Source of the DNA: CBDBND01 sp965262665
Lineage (GTDB): Bacteria; Pseudomonadota; Alphaproteobacteria; Rhodospirillales; Rhodospirillaceae
Direction of reading: 5' to 3'
Assembly (NCBI GenBank): GCA_965262665.1
Contig: CBDHFR010000003.1
Coordinates: 62,001-126,000 of the forward strand
Length of the DNA stretch: 64,000 nucleotides
Positions 51,598 to 60,661 of this stretch are shown one piece after another. The translations under genes were made by a program, and so were the position numbers. Numbering within the stretch: the stretch's first letter is position 1; each line of letters opens with the position of its first letter. Under the pieces are notes generated by a model. The model saw nothing but the letters and a program-made list of their open reading frames with translations, had not been told where the DNA came from and made no database searches.

Positions 51598-52035
51598 ATG
51601 TCGCTCTCCAAAGAGAGAAGTGTCGTGCTGTCCGAACTAAGCGAACAGCGTGACAAAACCAAACGCCAGATCATTTCCTTTCAAAGCCGGGTCGAAAGGC
51701 TCAAACAGCAGTTGATCGGAATCGAGACCTGCATCAACGCGGTCGGTGGTGATGCGCCCCAAAGGGCCAACGGATCGGTGAAGCAAGTAATCCTCGACAA
51801 ACTGAAGGAGGCCGGTTCTCACGGCCTAACTGTCGGTGAAGCCATCCGGTCTGCGGAAGAACGGTGTGAGGGCCTTAATCCAAGCTCCATCTCCGCATAT
51901 CTGAGTACGTTCAAAACGGACGGCATCGTCAAATATGCCGACGAAAGGTATTATTTGCCGGAATTTTATCCGAACCGCATTGTTGGGGAAGTGACGTATA
52001 TTGATACAAAAGGGGTGAAGATCGTAAAAAGATGA
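51598..52035 (+). CDS. passenger gene: coiled coil plus winged-helix-like protein
   Basis: 145 residues from the ATG at 51598 (AGGAGA 8 bp upstream). Residues 5-50 form a charged coiled coil (ELSEQRDKTKRQIISFQSRV ending KQQLIGIETCI). Residues 60-130 look like a winged helix (VKQVILDKLKEAGSHGLTVG, SSISAYLSTFKTDGIVKYAD). This fits a small DNA-binding regulator. It is not part of the usual IS1595 gene content. A strong hairpin begins at its stop codon and the tRNA-like gene follows. Confidence 0.7.
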   Translation: MSLSKERSVVLSELSEQRDKTKRQIISFQSRVERLKQQLIGIETCINAVGGDAPQRANGSVKQVILDKLKEAGSHGLTVGEAIRSAEERCEGLNPSSISAYLSTFKTDGIVKYADERYYLPEFYPNRIVGEVTYIDTKGVKIVKR

Positions 52036-52066
52036 GGCCCCGGAACGACAGTTCCAGGGCCTCATC
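52031..52066 (+). terminator. strong hairpin between passenger gene and tRNA-like gene
   Basis: GATGAGGCCCCGGAAC pairs with GTTCCAGGGCCTCATC (15 of 16 positions, 4-nt loop). There is no T-run; the tRNA-like sequence begins 2 bp later. It could be a terminator, a processing signal or a recombination site. Confidence 0.6.
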
Positions 52067-52067
52067 T

Positions 52068-52142
52068 GCGGGTGTAGCTCAATGGTAGAGCAATAGGGTT
52101 CCCACCTTGTAGATGTCGGTTCAATTCCGTCCACCCGCTCCA
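52068..52142 (+). tRNA. tRNA-Gly-like sequence, degenerate, with encoded CCA
   Basis: 75 nt. The acceptor stem is perfect (GCGGGTG with CACCCGC, then TCCA), and the D-arm is standard (GCTCAATGGTAGAGC). The T-arm GTCGG-TTCAATT-CCGTC has one mismatch. The anticodon arm is poor: aligned with canonical spacing it reads TCC with C at position 37 and only three pairs; shifted by one it reads CCC with A37 but weaker pairing. Both decode Gly. Probably a tRNA-Gly derivative with uncertain function in translation. Confidence 0.65.
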
Positions 52143-52156
52143 AATGGTCTGATGCC

Positions 52157-52170
52157 GGTGCTTACAGGCA
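52157..52170 (+). repeat. 14-bp direct repeat, right copy
   Basis: GGTGCTTACAGGCA, identical to 51572-51585. Confidence 0.85.
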
Positions 52171-53084
52171 ATCCGATGTCTGACCATTCACATTCAAAGT
52201 TCTAGAGCTTGCTAATCTAGGTCAAGTTATTAGCGTAGGTCGTCTAAGCCCTAGGCGTACGCCATGGCAAGTCTTAAGGTTTCCAGCAACCGTTGCGAGT
52301 CAAGCAAGAGGGTCAGGGGGCCGGATATCTAGTTTTAGCGGGAAAATTCACGGGCGATCCGACATGGGGTCACTCGTGCGTGTTGTTGGCAGCGATGAGA
52401 GGATGAGTTAAGCTGGGGATATAGTCAATATTAAGTTATAATTCCCTTAAAAAAACCGCCCACGCCAGTGAACAGGAACGCGCGGATGGGCAGGCAGCAC
52501 GCGTGGTTTGGCGCCAACGTCAGGCCCGGCTCCCGGCCCATCCCGAGCGGGTCGGCAGGATCGTGTTCCTTGACGAAACAAGTATCAATACCAAAATGGC
52601 GCGCCTGCGGGGGCGCTGTCCCAGCGGCCAGCGGATGGTTGCCGCCATTCCCCATGGTCATTGGAAAACCATGACCTTCATTGCCGGATTGCGCGGTGAC
52701 GGCCTGACCGCGCCCTGGGTGATCGAGGGCGCCATGGACGGTGATGCATTCGAGCAGTACATCAAAACGCAACGCGCCCCGACCCTTCAAAAAGGCGCTG
52801 TTGTTGTCCCCGGCAATCTGCCGGCCGACAAACGCGACGGTGCCAGGCGGGCGGTTGAAAAGCGGGGCGCATGGCTTTTGTTCCTGCCGCCCTATGCGCC
52901 GGACTTCAACCCGATCGAGCTCGCATTTTCAAAGTTCAAAGCTCACATGAAGCGCTTAAAACCCCGCACCATCGATGATCTGTGGAAAGCCGCCGGTAAC
53001 GTCTGCGGCCTCTTCAATCACGAGCACTGCAGGAACTTCTTGGTTGCTGACGGCTATGCGTCAGAATAAATCGGAAATGCTTTA

Positions 53085-54651
53085 GAGACGGAATGATGTC
53101 TTCCGCTGATGTTATGGTCTTGCCGAACATACCGAACGATTTTGCCAGCATTTCCCAATTGGGATTGGTGAAGGCCAGTTCTGAGTGGCGCCCATCAAAG
53201 CTATTCTGCTGCTTCCATTTGATCAGACCGTATTCCCCATCTTCCCAAACCATGGCAACGACGGGGATCTTGTAACGCGCTGCGGTTTCAATATCTTGAA
53301 CGTTCATCATGAAACCAGCATCTCCAGATATGGACAAAACCTTTCTGTCAGGCTTGGCAATTTTGGCTCCTATAGAACCTGGCAGCGCAAATCCCATGGT
53401 GCAAAAACCGTTGGAAATAAGACACGTGTTTGGCATCTCACACTGGAAATAGCGCGCTATCCACATCTTGTGCGCCCCGACGCCGGATAAAAGAATGTCG
53501 TCGGGGCCAAGAAATTTGCGAACGTCATTAAGAATACGCTGCGGTTTGACGGGGAACGACGTATCCGCCTCTTCCATGGCTAAGTCATCACTGATGATCT
53601 GACGCAGGTCGGCGCGTGCTTTAATGTCAAACAGCGGAAGCTTGTCACCATACCGTTCGTCCAGGTCTTCATTGATCTGCCAGAGGGCATCCGCCAAGTC
53701 AGAAACAATGTCGACCTCTACTGGAAAATTCGTATCGATTTCAGCCGGCATAAAGTCGATATCAATAATGACTTTATCCCGTTTGGAATTCCAGAAGGCG
53801 GGCGCGTACTCAACAAAATCGTAGCCAATCGTAATCACGACGTCCGATTGCTCGAATGCCAGGTTTGCGTAGTCACGACCTTGCAAACCCATCGTGAACA
53901 GGCAGTGTGGGTCGGACATGGGAATGGCACCCTTACCCATGAAGGTGTTAACAACCGCGATCCCTGTTTTGTGCGCGAGACGTTTCAATTGCTCAGCCGC
54001 GCGTTTCCGAACCGCGCCGTTGCCGGCAAGTATAAGAGGGTTCTTTGCGTTCGCTATGATATCGACGGCTTGTGTGATCGCTTTGTGATCCGCCGCAGGC
54101 TGGCGCGTCTTGGCAATGGGCATAGGCGTCAAGCTATCATCAGCTTCCATTTCCGCAATGTCTTCCGGAAGTTCGATAACCGTGACGCCCGGTTTTTTCC
54201 GTTTCAGCGACTTTGAACGCTTACGCACAATCTCCGGAATATTTTCCGGTGCAAAAACCGTTTGGGCCCATTTGCTGATCGGCCGCATCATCGCCACAGA
54301 ATCCATGTTCTGATGGCTTTCCTTGTGCAGACGGTCCGTCCCGGCTTGCCCGATGATGGCCACTACCGGTGCGCGGTCCATGTTGGCATCGGCAAGACCA
54401 AGACCGGTGACCAGGTTTGTTGCCCCTGGTCCAAGCGTTGATAAGCAGACACCCGATTTACCCGTTAATCAGCCGTAGGTGTCTGCCATAAAGGCCGCCG
54501 CTTGTTCGTGACAGCACAGGACAAATTGGATCGGGCTATCTAAAAGTGAAATCATCACATCGGTGTTTTCTTCGCCGGGAATTCCAAAAATTCTTTCGAC
54601 ACCTTCGGCTTCAAGGCATTTCACAAACAGATCAGAGGCTTTCATTGCCAA
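53085..54651 (-). pseudogene. acetolactate synthase-like TPP enzyme, nonsense-mutated and truncated
   Basis: One frame from ATG 54651 (MAMKASDLFVKCLEAEGVER) with the TPP-activating Glu in CCHEQAAAFMADTYG. Next comes TGA at 54471-54469 where Arg (CGA) is expected in YGRLTGKSG, then an open frame (CLSTLGPGATNLVTGLGLAD) through the central domain to the TPP-Mg site (GDAGFMMNVQDIETAARYKI). At about 53085 IS630 sequence replaces the last 50-70 residues. Intact homologues condense pyruvate or similar 2-oxo acids. It lay directly downstream of the aldehyde dehydrogenase. Confidence 0.88.
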
Positions 54652-54669
54652 TCTCCTATAGGCGTATGT

Positions 54670-56082
54670 TTAAAAGTTTTCGAGCGCAGGTGATTTAAGG
54701 ACGAGCATCTTTTCGACGCGCATGTCGTGCAGCGTATAGGGCATACCGCCCGTACCAAGTCCGGATTGTCCGAGCCCAGCGAATGGCATCCAATCGGTGC
54801 GGAAAGCCGTGTGGTCGTTGACCATAACGGCGCTGGCGTTCAATCCGGTATACGCGGCCATGGCCTTATCAATGTCTTGCGTGAAAACCGCCGCTTGGAA
54901 GGCAAAGTCTATGCTGTTGGCCCGTTCGATGGCGTCGTCCATGGATTTGGTGCGGAACACCGCAATCACCGGACCAAACACCTCCTTGTTGGCGATTTTC
55001 GAGTCAGCCGGAGGATCGACCAAAATGGTCGGTTCATACACCCGCTCGGTTATGGCTTTGCCGCCGCGGACAAGTGTTGCGCCGCCATCAACCGCCTCTT
55101 TCACCCATGAGTCGACACGCTCCACTTCGGCCGGCCTGATCAATGGACCGACATCCGTGGCCGGATCGGAGGGATCGCCCACAACCAGATCGGCCGCTTG
55201 AGAGTCCAACGAGGCAATGAGGTCATCAGCCACGGCGTCATCGGCGAGAATGCGCTGCACAGACACGCACACCTGACCGGCATGATAGAATCCGCCTTTT
55301 AACAGGGATGTGGTGGTTAGACCGAGATCCGCGTCGGCCATGACCAACGCCGGGGCCGCTCCGCCGTGTTCCAGGGCACAACGCACACCCGGTGCCAATT
55401 TCGATTTGAGAGACCAGCCAACACCGGGAGATCCGATAAAACTGAAGAAAGAAATACGCGGGTCCGTGACCAGCTTTTCTGACTCCGCCGTGGTGTCCGT
55501 ATTTACGACCCGGCACCATTCTTGTGGCAGTCCGGCTTCGACAAGTATGTCGGCAAAGGCATGGGCACACATAGGTGTGTGCTTTGCCGGTTTAACAATG
55601 ACCGGGCAGCCCGAGGCGACGGCGGGGCCAGCCTGATGGACAATCAGATTGAGCGGATGATTGAACGCACTGACGGCGACAACCACACCGATCGGCTGAA
55701 ACTGAGTAACCGCCAAGCGACCCGCCGACGCGGGATTGACACGCATGGGGATAACAGTGCCGCCTTCCTTGCGCAGTTCTTCAGCGCAGATATGAAGGCC
55801 GTCGATCGCCCGGTCTACTTCCACGGCCGCGTCCTTGAACGGCTTACCGCCTTCTCCGGCAATGAGCAGGGTTAGCTCCTCACGCCGGCCTGCCATGATC
55901 GAGGCCGCCGATTGGAGAATTTCAATTCGGCGATGGGTGGACAGCCAGGATGATTGGTTCTTGTGAAGATCAGAGGCGGTTTGAAGAAGGTCCTCAACCT
56001 CGCTGGCGCCGGACACAGGCACTTCACCGATGACGTCTCCTGTATAGGCCGACAGAACTTCGCGGGTTTTGGACGCGCCCAT
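54670..56082 (-). CDS. NAD(P)-dependent aldehyde dehydrogenase
   Basis: 470 residues from the ATG at 56082, with AGGGAGG 6 nt upstream. It oxidises an aldehyde to the acid. Features: QPIGVVVAVSAFNHPLNLIV, the cofactor Lys in VIVKPAKHTP, the Glu segment CALEHGGAAPALV, the catalytic Cys in FYHAGQVCVSVQRI and NKEVFGPVIAVFR. It is closest in pattern to broad-range ALDH/GapN-like enzymes. The TPP-enzyme pseudogene begins 18 bp downstream, so the two formed an operon. Faces away from the SRPBCC pseudogene. Confidence 0.92.
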   Translation of the reverse strand: MGASKTREVLSAYTGDVIGEVPVSGASEVEDLLQTASDLHKNQSSWLSTHRRIEILQSAASIMAGRREELTLLIAGEGGKPFKDAAVEVDRAIDGLHICAEELRKEGGTVIPMRVNPASAGRLAVTQFQPIGVVVAVSAFNHPLNLIVHQAGPAVASGCPVIVKPAKHTPMCAHAFADILVEAGLPQEWCRVVNTDTTAESEKLVTDPRISFFSFIGSPGVGWSLKSKLAPGVRCALEHGGAAPALVMADADLGLTTTSLLKGGFYHAGQVCVSVQRILADDAVADDLIASLDSQAADLVVGDPSDPATDVGPLIRPAEVERVDSWVKEAVDGGATLVRGGKAITERVYEPTILVDPPADSKIANKEVFGPVIAVFRTKSMDDAIERANSIDFAFQAAVFTQDIDKAMAAYTGLNASAVMVNDHTAFRTDWMPFAGLGQSGLGTGGMPYTLHDMRVEKMLVLKSPALENF

Positions 56083-56357
56083 AACTGACCTCCCTTTAGG
56101 GCCTGACTCCATTAAAAATCCATGTCACCGGACCACCCGAAGGTCGGTGATGAAGTCAGCATTTGTTGTCTTCGGGGTAAAATGGCACAGCGGTGCCCAG
56201 AGTTCTTGCGCCCTGGCTAAAAGTGTTCAGAAATCCCCGTCCCTGCTTATATAATGAAGCTTAGCCTCTTCTGGGCATCAGGTCTAACCCAACGGTGTCT
56301 TGGAATGAGGAAAAGTGATGATACGAAGCCCGAATCCTCTTTGAGGAGCGATCCGAC

Positions 56358-56800
56358 ATGGGTATCGACGTCACCGTCGACATTGAAATTTCATCTGATC
56401 CGCAAGCGGTCTTCGTCTTTCTTGCGGATCCAGTGAACGATCCTGAGTGGATTGGCGGCGTTCAAAAATCTGAACTGTTGTCGGCAGGACCGGTGAGCTT
56501 GGGCACCAGGTCCGGCGCACAGCCGGTTTCATGGGTAGGTCTATGGAATACGTGACCGAGATCACGGCCTTCGAACCCGAAAACCTCATTGAGATGGAGA
56601 CCGTCTCTGGGCCGTTTCCAATGATCATTACTTACGAGGTGGAACAGCGCGATCAGACCGCCCGTGTGATCCTCCGCAACCAAGGAGGGCCGTCCGGCTT
56701 AATGAATCTCTTTTCACCCTTGATGGCACGTATGGTGCGCAAAAATACTGCCCAAGACTTGGTACGACTTAAATCTATTCTGGAAAGCAGTTCAATTTAG
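56358..56800 (+). pseudogene. SRPBCC (polyketide cyclase/START-like) protein, one frameshift
   Basis: The first part (MGIDVTVDIEISSDPQAVFV, FLADPVNDPEWIGGV) and second part (MEYVTEITAFEPENLIEMET, LMARMVRKNTAQDLVRLKSI) are in different frames. Adding one G at about 56509 would join them as GTRVRRTAGFMGRSMEY in a protein of about 148 residues, the usual family size. SRPBCC proteins bind hydrophobic ligands. Confidence 0.85.
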
Positions 56801-56830
56801 CCGCCAGAGAATACAGTTCGGCCGATTTTT

Positions 56831-57667
56831 TCAGACTACGAAAAAGTTGAGAATAGCATCCACTTGGCCGGGCAAACCTTCTTCCAGGGTGACCAGGCGC
56901 CTCTCGGACGACGGCACGCGCGCCGCCACATCGTCCAGATAGATGTGTAATGGGTCGGTCTCCGAGGCCAGAAACAGTGACGGCGTTTTAACCAAGGGAA
57001 GGCGTTTGTCTGTTTCGTGACGGAAAACGGCACGGTAGCCATTGTGGTACGTCGTCACTGCCTTCAAAACTTCAGTGACCATTCCGTGCAGGGCTTCCGC
57101 CGAAGGAACGCTGCCACCCAAACGATGGTCGGGATCACGCATGAAGTAGGGAAAATGGATGAATTGATCGCGGAGGAAATGCCACGCCCAGGTAAATTGG
57201 GTACCGAATTCATCGGGCGTGATCTCAGGTGCATAGTTTTCCAACAGCGTTTTACGGAAGTCAGCATCAAAGACTCCGATTCCGTCAAAAATGATTTTAC
57301 GAATGCGGTCTGGATGGGCGATCGCTAGTTCGCAGCCGATATGGGCGCCGGTATGGCTGCCGAAATAATCGACTTGGTCGATCCCTATGGCATCAAGCAC
57401 ACGGCATATACTGTCGGCGTAGTAATCCAGGTTTAACCCGTTTTGAGCTGGCGGCGCGGAATCTCCATTGCCCAACGTATCGGGCGCGACAACGTAACAG
57501 GATTCACCTAACGCAGCGATGAGGGGCGCATAGCCAGCGGACGAGCCTGGACCGGCGTGGGCGACGTAGATGGGAAGTGCTGCATCATCGTTACGGGTGC
57601 CGGCGTGTCGGTAATGAACCAAACCTTCTTCGATACGGACAAATGCGCGGTCGACGTTAACAGCCAT
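56831..57667 (-). CDS. alpha/beta hydrolase with GxHxG elbow
   Basis: 278 residues. The fold is recognised from the oxyanion segment VAHAGPGSSAGYAPLI, VVAPDTLGNGDSAPP and the nucleophile elbow VDYFGSHTGAHIGCEL. The elbow reads GSHTG, with His at the place of the usual Ser. No clear C-terminal catalytic His is seen (LVTLEEGLPGQVDAILNFF). So it may not be a classical esterase. It lies 11 bp downstream of the flavin monooxygenase, in one operon. Confidence 0.8.
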   Translation of the reverse strand: MAVNVDRAFVRIEEGLVHYRHAGTRNDDAALPIYVAHAGPGSSAGYAPLIAALGESCYVVAPDTLGNGDSAPPAQNGLNLDYYADSICRVLDAIGIDQVDYFGSHTGAHIGCELAIAHPDRIRKIIFDGIGVFDADFRKTLLENYAPEITPDEFGTQFTWAWHFLRDQFIHFPYFMRDPDHRLGGSVPSAEALHGMVTEVLKAVTTYHNGYRAVFRHETDKRLPLVKTPSLFLASETDPLHIYLDDVAARVPSSERRLVTLEEGLPGQVDAILNFFVV

Positions 57668-57678
57668 GGCGGATTCTA

Positions 57679-58911
57679 TTACTCTACAGCCTGCTGGACT
57701 TTGTTTTCGCTATCGATTTTTGGATCACCAGTCGGCAGTCCAAAGATGTACTTACCGCTGCGCTGCATGCCTGCCTCCCAGTGAAGAGCAGAGTGCGTCG
57801 ACATGGTACGCACATCGCGATAGAGGCGCTGCACCGGGTTGTGCCCGGTTAGTGCGCTCACTCCTATCATCCTTGATAAGCGATCGGCCGAAGCGTGAGC
57901 CAGCTTTCCGGCTGTCACCAAATCCCGATAAGCCTTGAGCCTGAATGGTCCGTCTACACCTTGGCCGTTCATGCCCCGCTCATGCAGCTGATTGCATAGA
58001 GTGTCGATTAACAGGTCTGCTGTTTCCAGTTCAGCCAAGGACTCCGCCACGTGCACCTGAACGGCGGGTTGATCGATAATGGTTTCGCCCATCATCGCGC
58101 CGACGCGGGTCAAAGTTTGTTCAATATATTCATTGTAGGCCCCACGAGCTGCACCCAGGATCGGGCCAGCCAGCAATGTAATGAAGTAACTGTGAAACTC
58201 GACGCCGTAGAGATAGTAGTCGTGTAATTTTGCGCCCGGCGGATCATCTGCCATCACTTTGAGGTCGAGCGTTCGGTGATTGGGGATAAAAACGTTGTCG
58301 ACCTTGATGTCTTTTGAACCGGTACCCTTGAGGCCCTCTGAATGCCAAGTATCGAGAATCTCAAAATCACCTTTCTTCAATACGATCCAAAGGTCGTTGA
58401 ATGCCGCTTTTGAGTTGGGTAGCTTGGCACCGACAAGCATGGCGTCGGCATGATCAACACCGCTGGCAAACTTCCAGCGACCAGAAACACTGAAGCCGCC
58501 GTCCGTCGGCGTGGCTTGGCCACCGCCAGCGAATCCCGTTGAAATGATCGCATCCGGCCATTCGCCCCAAATCTCTTCTTGGCAATCCGGCTCAAAGCGG
58601 CCGAATAGGAAGGTGTGGGTAAAGACCACCGATGATACCCAGCCGGTCGATCCGCAGCCCTGTCCCAAAATGCGTGAAACATCCACGTGGGTGCCCCACG
58701 GCATTTCAAAACCACTAAAGCGTTTCGGTATGAATAATTTATGGATACCAGCCTGGCGCAGGTCGGCGACCGTCTCGTCCGGCAACCGCCTGAGGTCATC
58801 AGTGGCTTGAGCCCGTTCTTTTAGAGCCGGCACCAAATCCCGGGCCAATTGGATAACCTCATCCCGGGTTGGGATGGTGCTGGGGCTGTTATCTGACTTA
58901 ATCGCTGGCAT
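57679..58911 (-). CDS. flavin-dependent monooxygenase, acyl-CoA dehydrogenase fold
   Basis: 410 residues of the group D flavoprotein monooxygenase type (HsaA/DszC-like). N-terminal helices (VIQLARDLVPALKERAQATD), the flavin-binding middle domain (GCGSTGWVSSVVFTH, GGFSVSGRWKFASGVDHADA, DNVFIPNHRTLDL) and the C-terminal helical bundle (HNPVQRLYRDVRTMSTHSAL, with the conserved RxxRD motif) are all present. These enzymes hydroxylate aromatic or heteroatom substrates with FMNH2 or FADH2 supplied by a separate reductase, none of which is in view. First gene of the operon with the hydrolase; divergent from 59045. Confidence 0.88.
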   Translation of the reverse strand: MPAIKSDNSPSTIPTRDEVIQLARDLVPALKERAQATDDLRRLPDETVADLRQAGIHKLFIPKRFSGFEMPWGTHVDVSRILGQGCGSTGWVSSVVFTHTFLFGRFEPDCQEEIWGEWPDAIISTGFAGGGQATPTDGGFSVSGRWKFASGVDHADAMLVGAKLPNSKAAFNDLWIVLKKGDFEILDTWHSEGLKGTGSKDIKVDNVFIPNHRTLDLKVMADDPPGAKLHDYYLYGVEFHSYFITLLAGPILGAARGAYNEYIEQTLTRVGAMMGETIIDQPAVQVHVAESLAELETADLLIDTLCNQLHERGMNGQGVDGPFRLKAYRDLVTAGKLAHASADRLSRMIGVSALTGHNPVQRLYRDVRTMSTHSALHWEAGMQRSGKYIFGLPTGDPKIDSENKVQQAVE

Positions 58912-59044
58912 GACAAATTTCCTTCAGCGTCACACACCGTATTCCGCTAACTTAGGGACGATGCGTAGGTGCTGTCTGATTCATTTTTATTTTAATCCAC
59001 GGATTGGTCATCGATTAATCGTCCAACGTTACTGAAAGCCACCC

Positions 59045-59854
59045 ATGCCGAGTTCACACACAAACATTCAACGCGGGTATGCCGATATTTCATCCGGTCA
59101 GATTCACTACCGGCTGATTGAAACGAACAGCGATCGCCGGCCCGTATTGCTGCTTCACCCCAGCCCACTGTCGAGCATCGTGTGGGACGGGTTTATGACG
59201 GCGCTGAGTCGCGACCGAACAGTGGTTGCTCCGGACACCCCAGGTTTTGGCGAATCGTCGCCGCCAGTCTCCGAACCGGAAATCGCTGACTATGCGACCG
59301 CGATGGCAGATCTTCTCTCTGTTCTTAAACTAGGCTCGATTGATGTCATGGGCTATCACACTGGGTCACTGACCGCGGTGGAACTCGCGAGACTTAAGCC
59401 TGACTTGGTCCACAGCATCGTGATGATTTCCGCGACCATTTTCACCGATGAAGAACGGGATGGTTTTCGCGCCCAGTACACGCCCAAGACTTTGGATCAA
59501 AAAGGCGAAGCATTGGCCGAAACCTGGTCCTTCATGAAAACGTTTTGGCGCGACGAACCGGAACCGGACCGGCGGTGGGACATCTTTTTAGAAGGTCAGC
59601 GCCATCACACCTATTCCCATTGGGGACATCAAGCCGCGTTCAACTACGATCTCAGTGCCGCTCTGAGCCAATCGTTAAAACCAATTTTTATTTTGAATCC
59701 GGAAGATGACCTGTGGGACTACACGCCACGCGCGGCCGGACTTTTACATAACGGCCGGGTGCATGATCTGCCGGGTTGGACCCACGGTTTTCTCGATGCC
59801 CATAGCGATGAAGTCGCGGACCTGGTGCGCAATTTCCTCGACCACAAGTCATAG
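59045..59854 (+). CDS. alpha/beta hydrolase with GxHxG elbow
   Basis: 269 residues. VLLLHPSPLSSIVWDGFMTA, VVAPDTPGFGESSPP and the elbow DVMGYHTGSLTAVELARL mark the fold; again His occupies the nucleophile position (GYHTG). Here an Asp in LNPEDDLWDYTP and a His in GWTHGFLDAHSDEV could complete a triad-like site. It is related to the hydrolase at 56831. First gene of the rightward operon; the next start is 9 bp beyond its stop. Confidence 0.82.
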   Translation: MPSSHTNIQRGYADISSGQIHYRLIETNSDRRPVLLLHPSPLSSIVWDGFMTALSRDRTVVAPDTPGFGESSPPVSEPEIADYATAMADLLSVLKLGSIDVMGYHTGSLTAVELARLKPDLVHSIVMISATIFTDEERDGFRAQYTPKTLDQKGEALAETWSFMKTFWRDEPEPDRRWDIFLEGQRHHTYSHWGHQAAFNYDLSAALSQSLKPIFILNPEDDLWDYTPRAAGLLHNGRVHDLPGWTHGFLDAHSDEVADLVRNFLDHKS

Positions 59855-59863
59855 GGACACGCC

Positions 59864-60556
59864 ATGAAACACCGCAGTTATCAGGGCAAGGTGCTTTATT
59901 TGACCGACGGCCAAGGTGAGATGGGACGTGAAATGTTTTACGTCACCATCCAGCCCGACGGCACCCGGACCATGCGCGTCACCTGTGAAATGGATGACGA
60001 CCGCTTGCTCCGCGATGCGATCCTTACGGTTGATGGCGATTGGTATCCCGTTGATGCCTTTGTCCGCTTGACCATTAAGGAAAAACTTGTTGGCAGCACC
60101 TGGTACACTTTCACAGATCGCACCGCGGAATGTCAGGGTTTCACGGCCGAGGACGGCCGGTTTGAACAGCGTTTCGAAGCCGACAAACCTATCGGATTTT
60201 TTGGCGCCCATCCGGTACATGGTGATGCCTGGGGCCTGGCGCCATGGAAACGGGACAAGGATAAGGATCCCAGTGAATTAGGCCCGGTGTTTTCCACGTC
60301 TCACATGCCGAACGGTGGATCAGGGCCAATACTGGAGCAATCGGATCACTCCTTCACACGCCATAATTACATTGGACCCGAGGATATAACCGTCCCGGCA
60401 GGCACCTTCCAAACGGAACACTTCCAGTTTTTGGTCAAAGATTATCCCCCCATTGATATTTGGGCTATCGGTGAGGATTGCGTCCCTGCCCGATTGCGCT
60501 GGGATTTGCTTAATCAAACCTATGAACTGGTCGAATTAAGCGGCGACGTCCGGTAG
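59864..60556 (+). CDS. VPAGTF-motif protein, cytosolic paralog
   Basis: 230 residues, no signal peptide. The C-terminal half shows DITVPAGTFQTEHFQFLVKD, then PPIDIWAIGEDCVPARLRWD and a final YELVELSGDV, closely matching the secreted protein at 9095-9859 in spacing. The N-terminal half (YLTDGQGEMGREMFYVTIQP, RTMRVTCEMDDDRLLRDAIL) looks like a beta-barrel or lipocalin-like ligand binder. No enzymatic motif is seen. It lies 9 bp after the hydrolase gene, suggesting a joint role in binding or turning over a small molecule. Confidence 0.72.
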   Translation: MKHRSYQGKVLYLTDGQGEMGREMFYVTIQPDGTRTMRVTCEMDDDRLLRDAILTVDGDWYPVDAFVRLTIKEKLVGSTWYTFTDRTAECQGFTAEDGRFEQRFEADKPIGFFGAHPVHGDAWGLAPWKRDKDKDPSELGPVFSTSHMPNGGSGPILEQSDHSFTRHNYIGPEDITVPAGTFQTEHFQFLVKDYPPIDIWAIGEDCVPARLRWDLLNQTYELVELSGDVR

Positions 60557-60661
60557 GTAAGCTTTTTGGTTCCATCGCCTTTATCGTAGGGCCTGAAAAG
60601 GCAAGAATACGCGAGACGGTCGCCACGCTCGGCGCTTGATTCAACGCTGGAGACACAGCCA

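Larger units (their letters stand above)
50488..52447 (+). mobile_element. IS1595-family element with passenger cassette
   Basis: 1960 bp bounded by perfect 24-bp inverted repeats (50488-50511 and 52424-52447, starting AGGGAATTATAACTTAATAT). It encodes a transposase, a winged-helix-like protein and a tRNA-like gene. It is inserted in an IS630 gene at a T7/A7 tract. No 8-bp target duplication is visible. Bases 52143-52423 carry no recognisable gene. Confidence 0.88.
50120..53069 (+). pseudogene. IS630-family transposase interrupted by IS1595-type element
   Basis: The N-terminal part (50120-50487, KVTLRSDFDALRLRQFAKRS, helix-turn-helix SRGEAAKVGGMDRQTLRDWV) and C-terminal part (52448-53069, IVFLDETSINTKMARLRGRC, LLFLPPYAPDFNPIELAFSK) flank the IS1595-type element. 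About 60 middle residues (after PDPEVDG) are lost or frameshifted. The second catalytic Asp is gone: the usual VMDNLPAHK reads VVPGNLPADK. Its 3' end recurs at 40944-41040. Dead. Confidence 0.87.

Noticed and set aside
52031..52066. hairpin as a certain terminator
   Set aside because: No T-run follows on the plus strand and a tRNA-like gene begins two bases later, so termination is only one of several readings.
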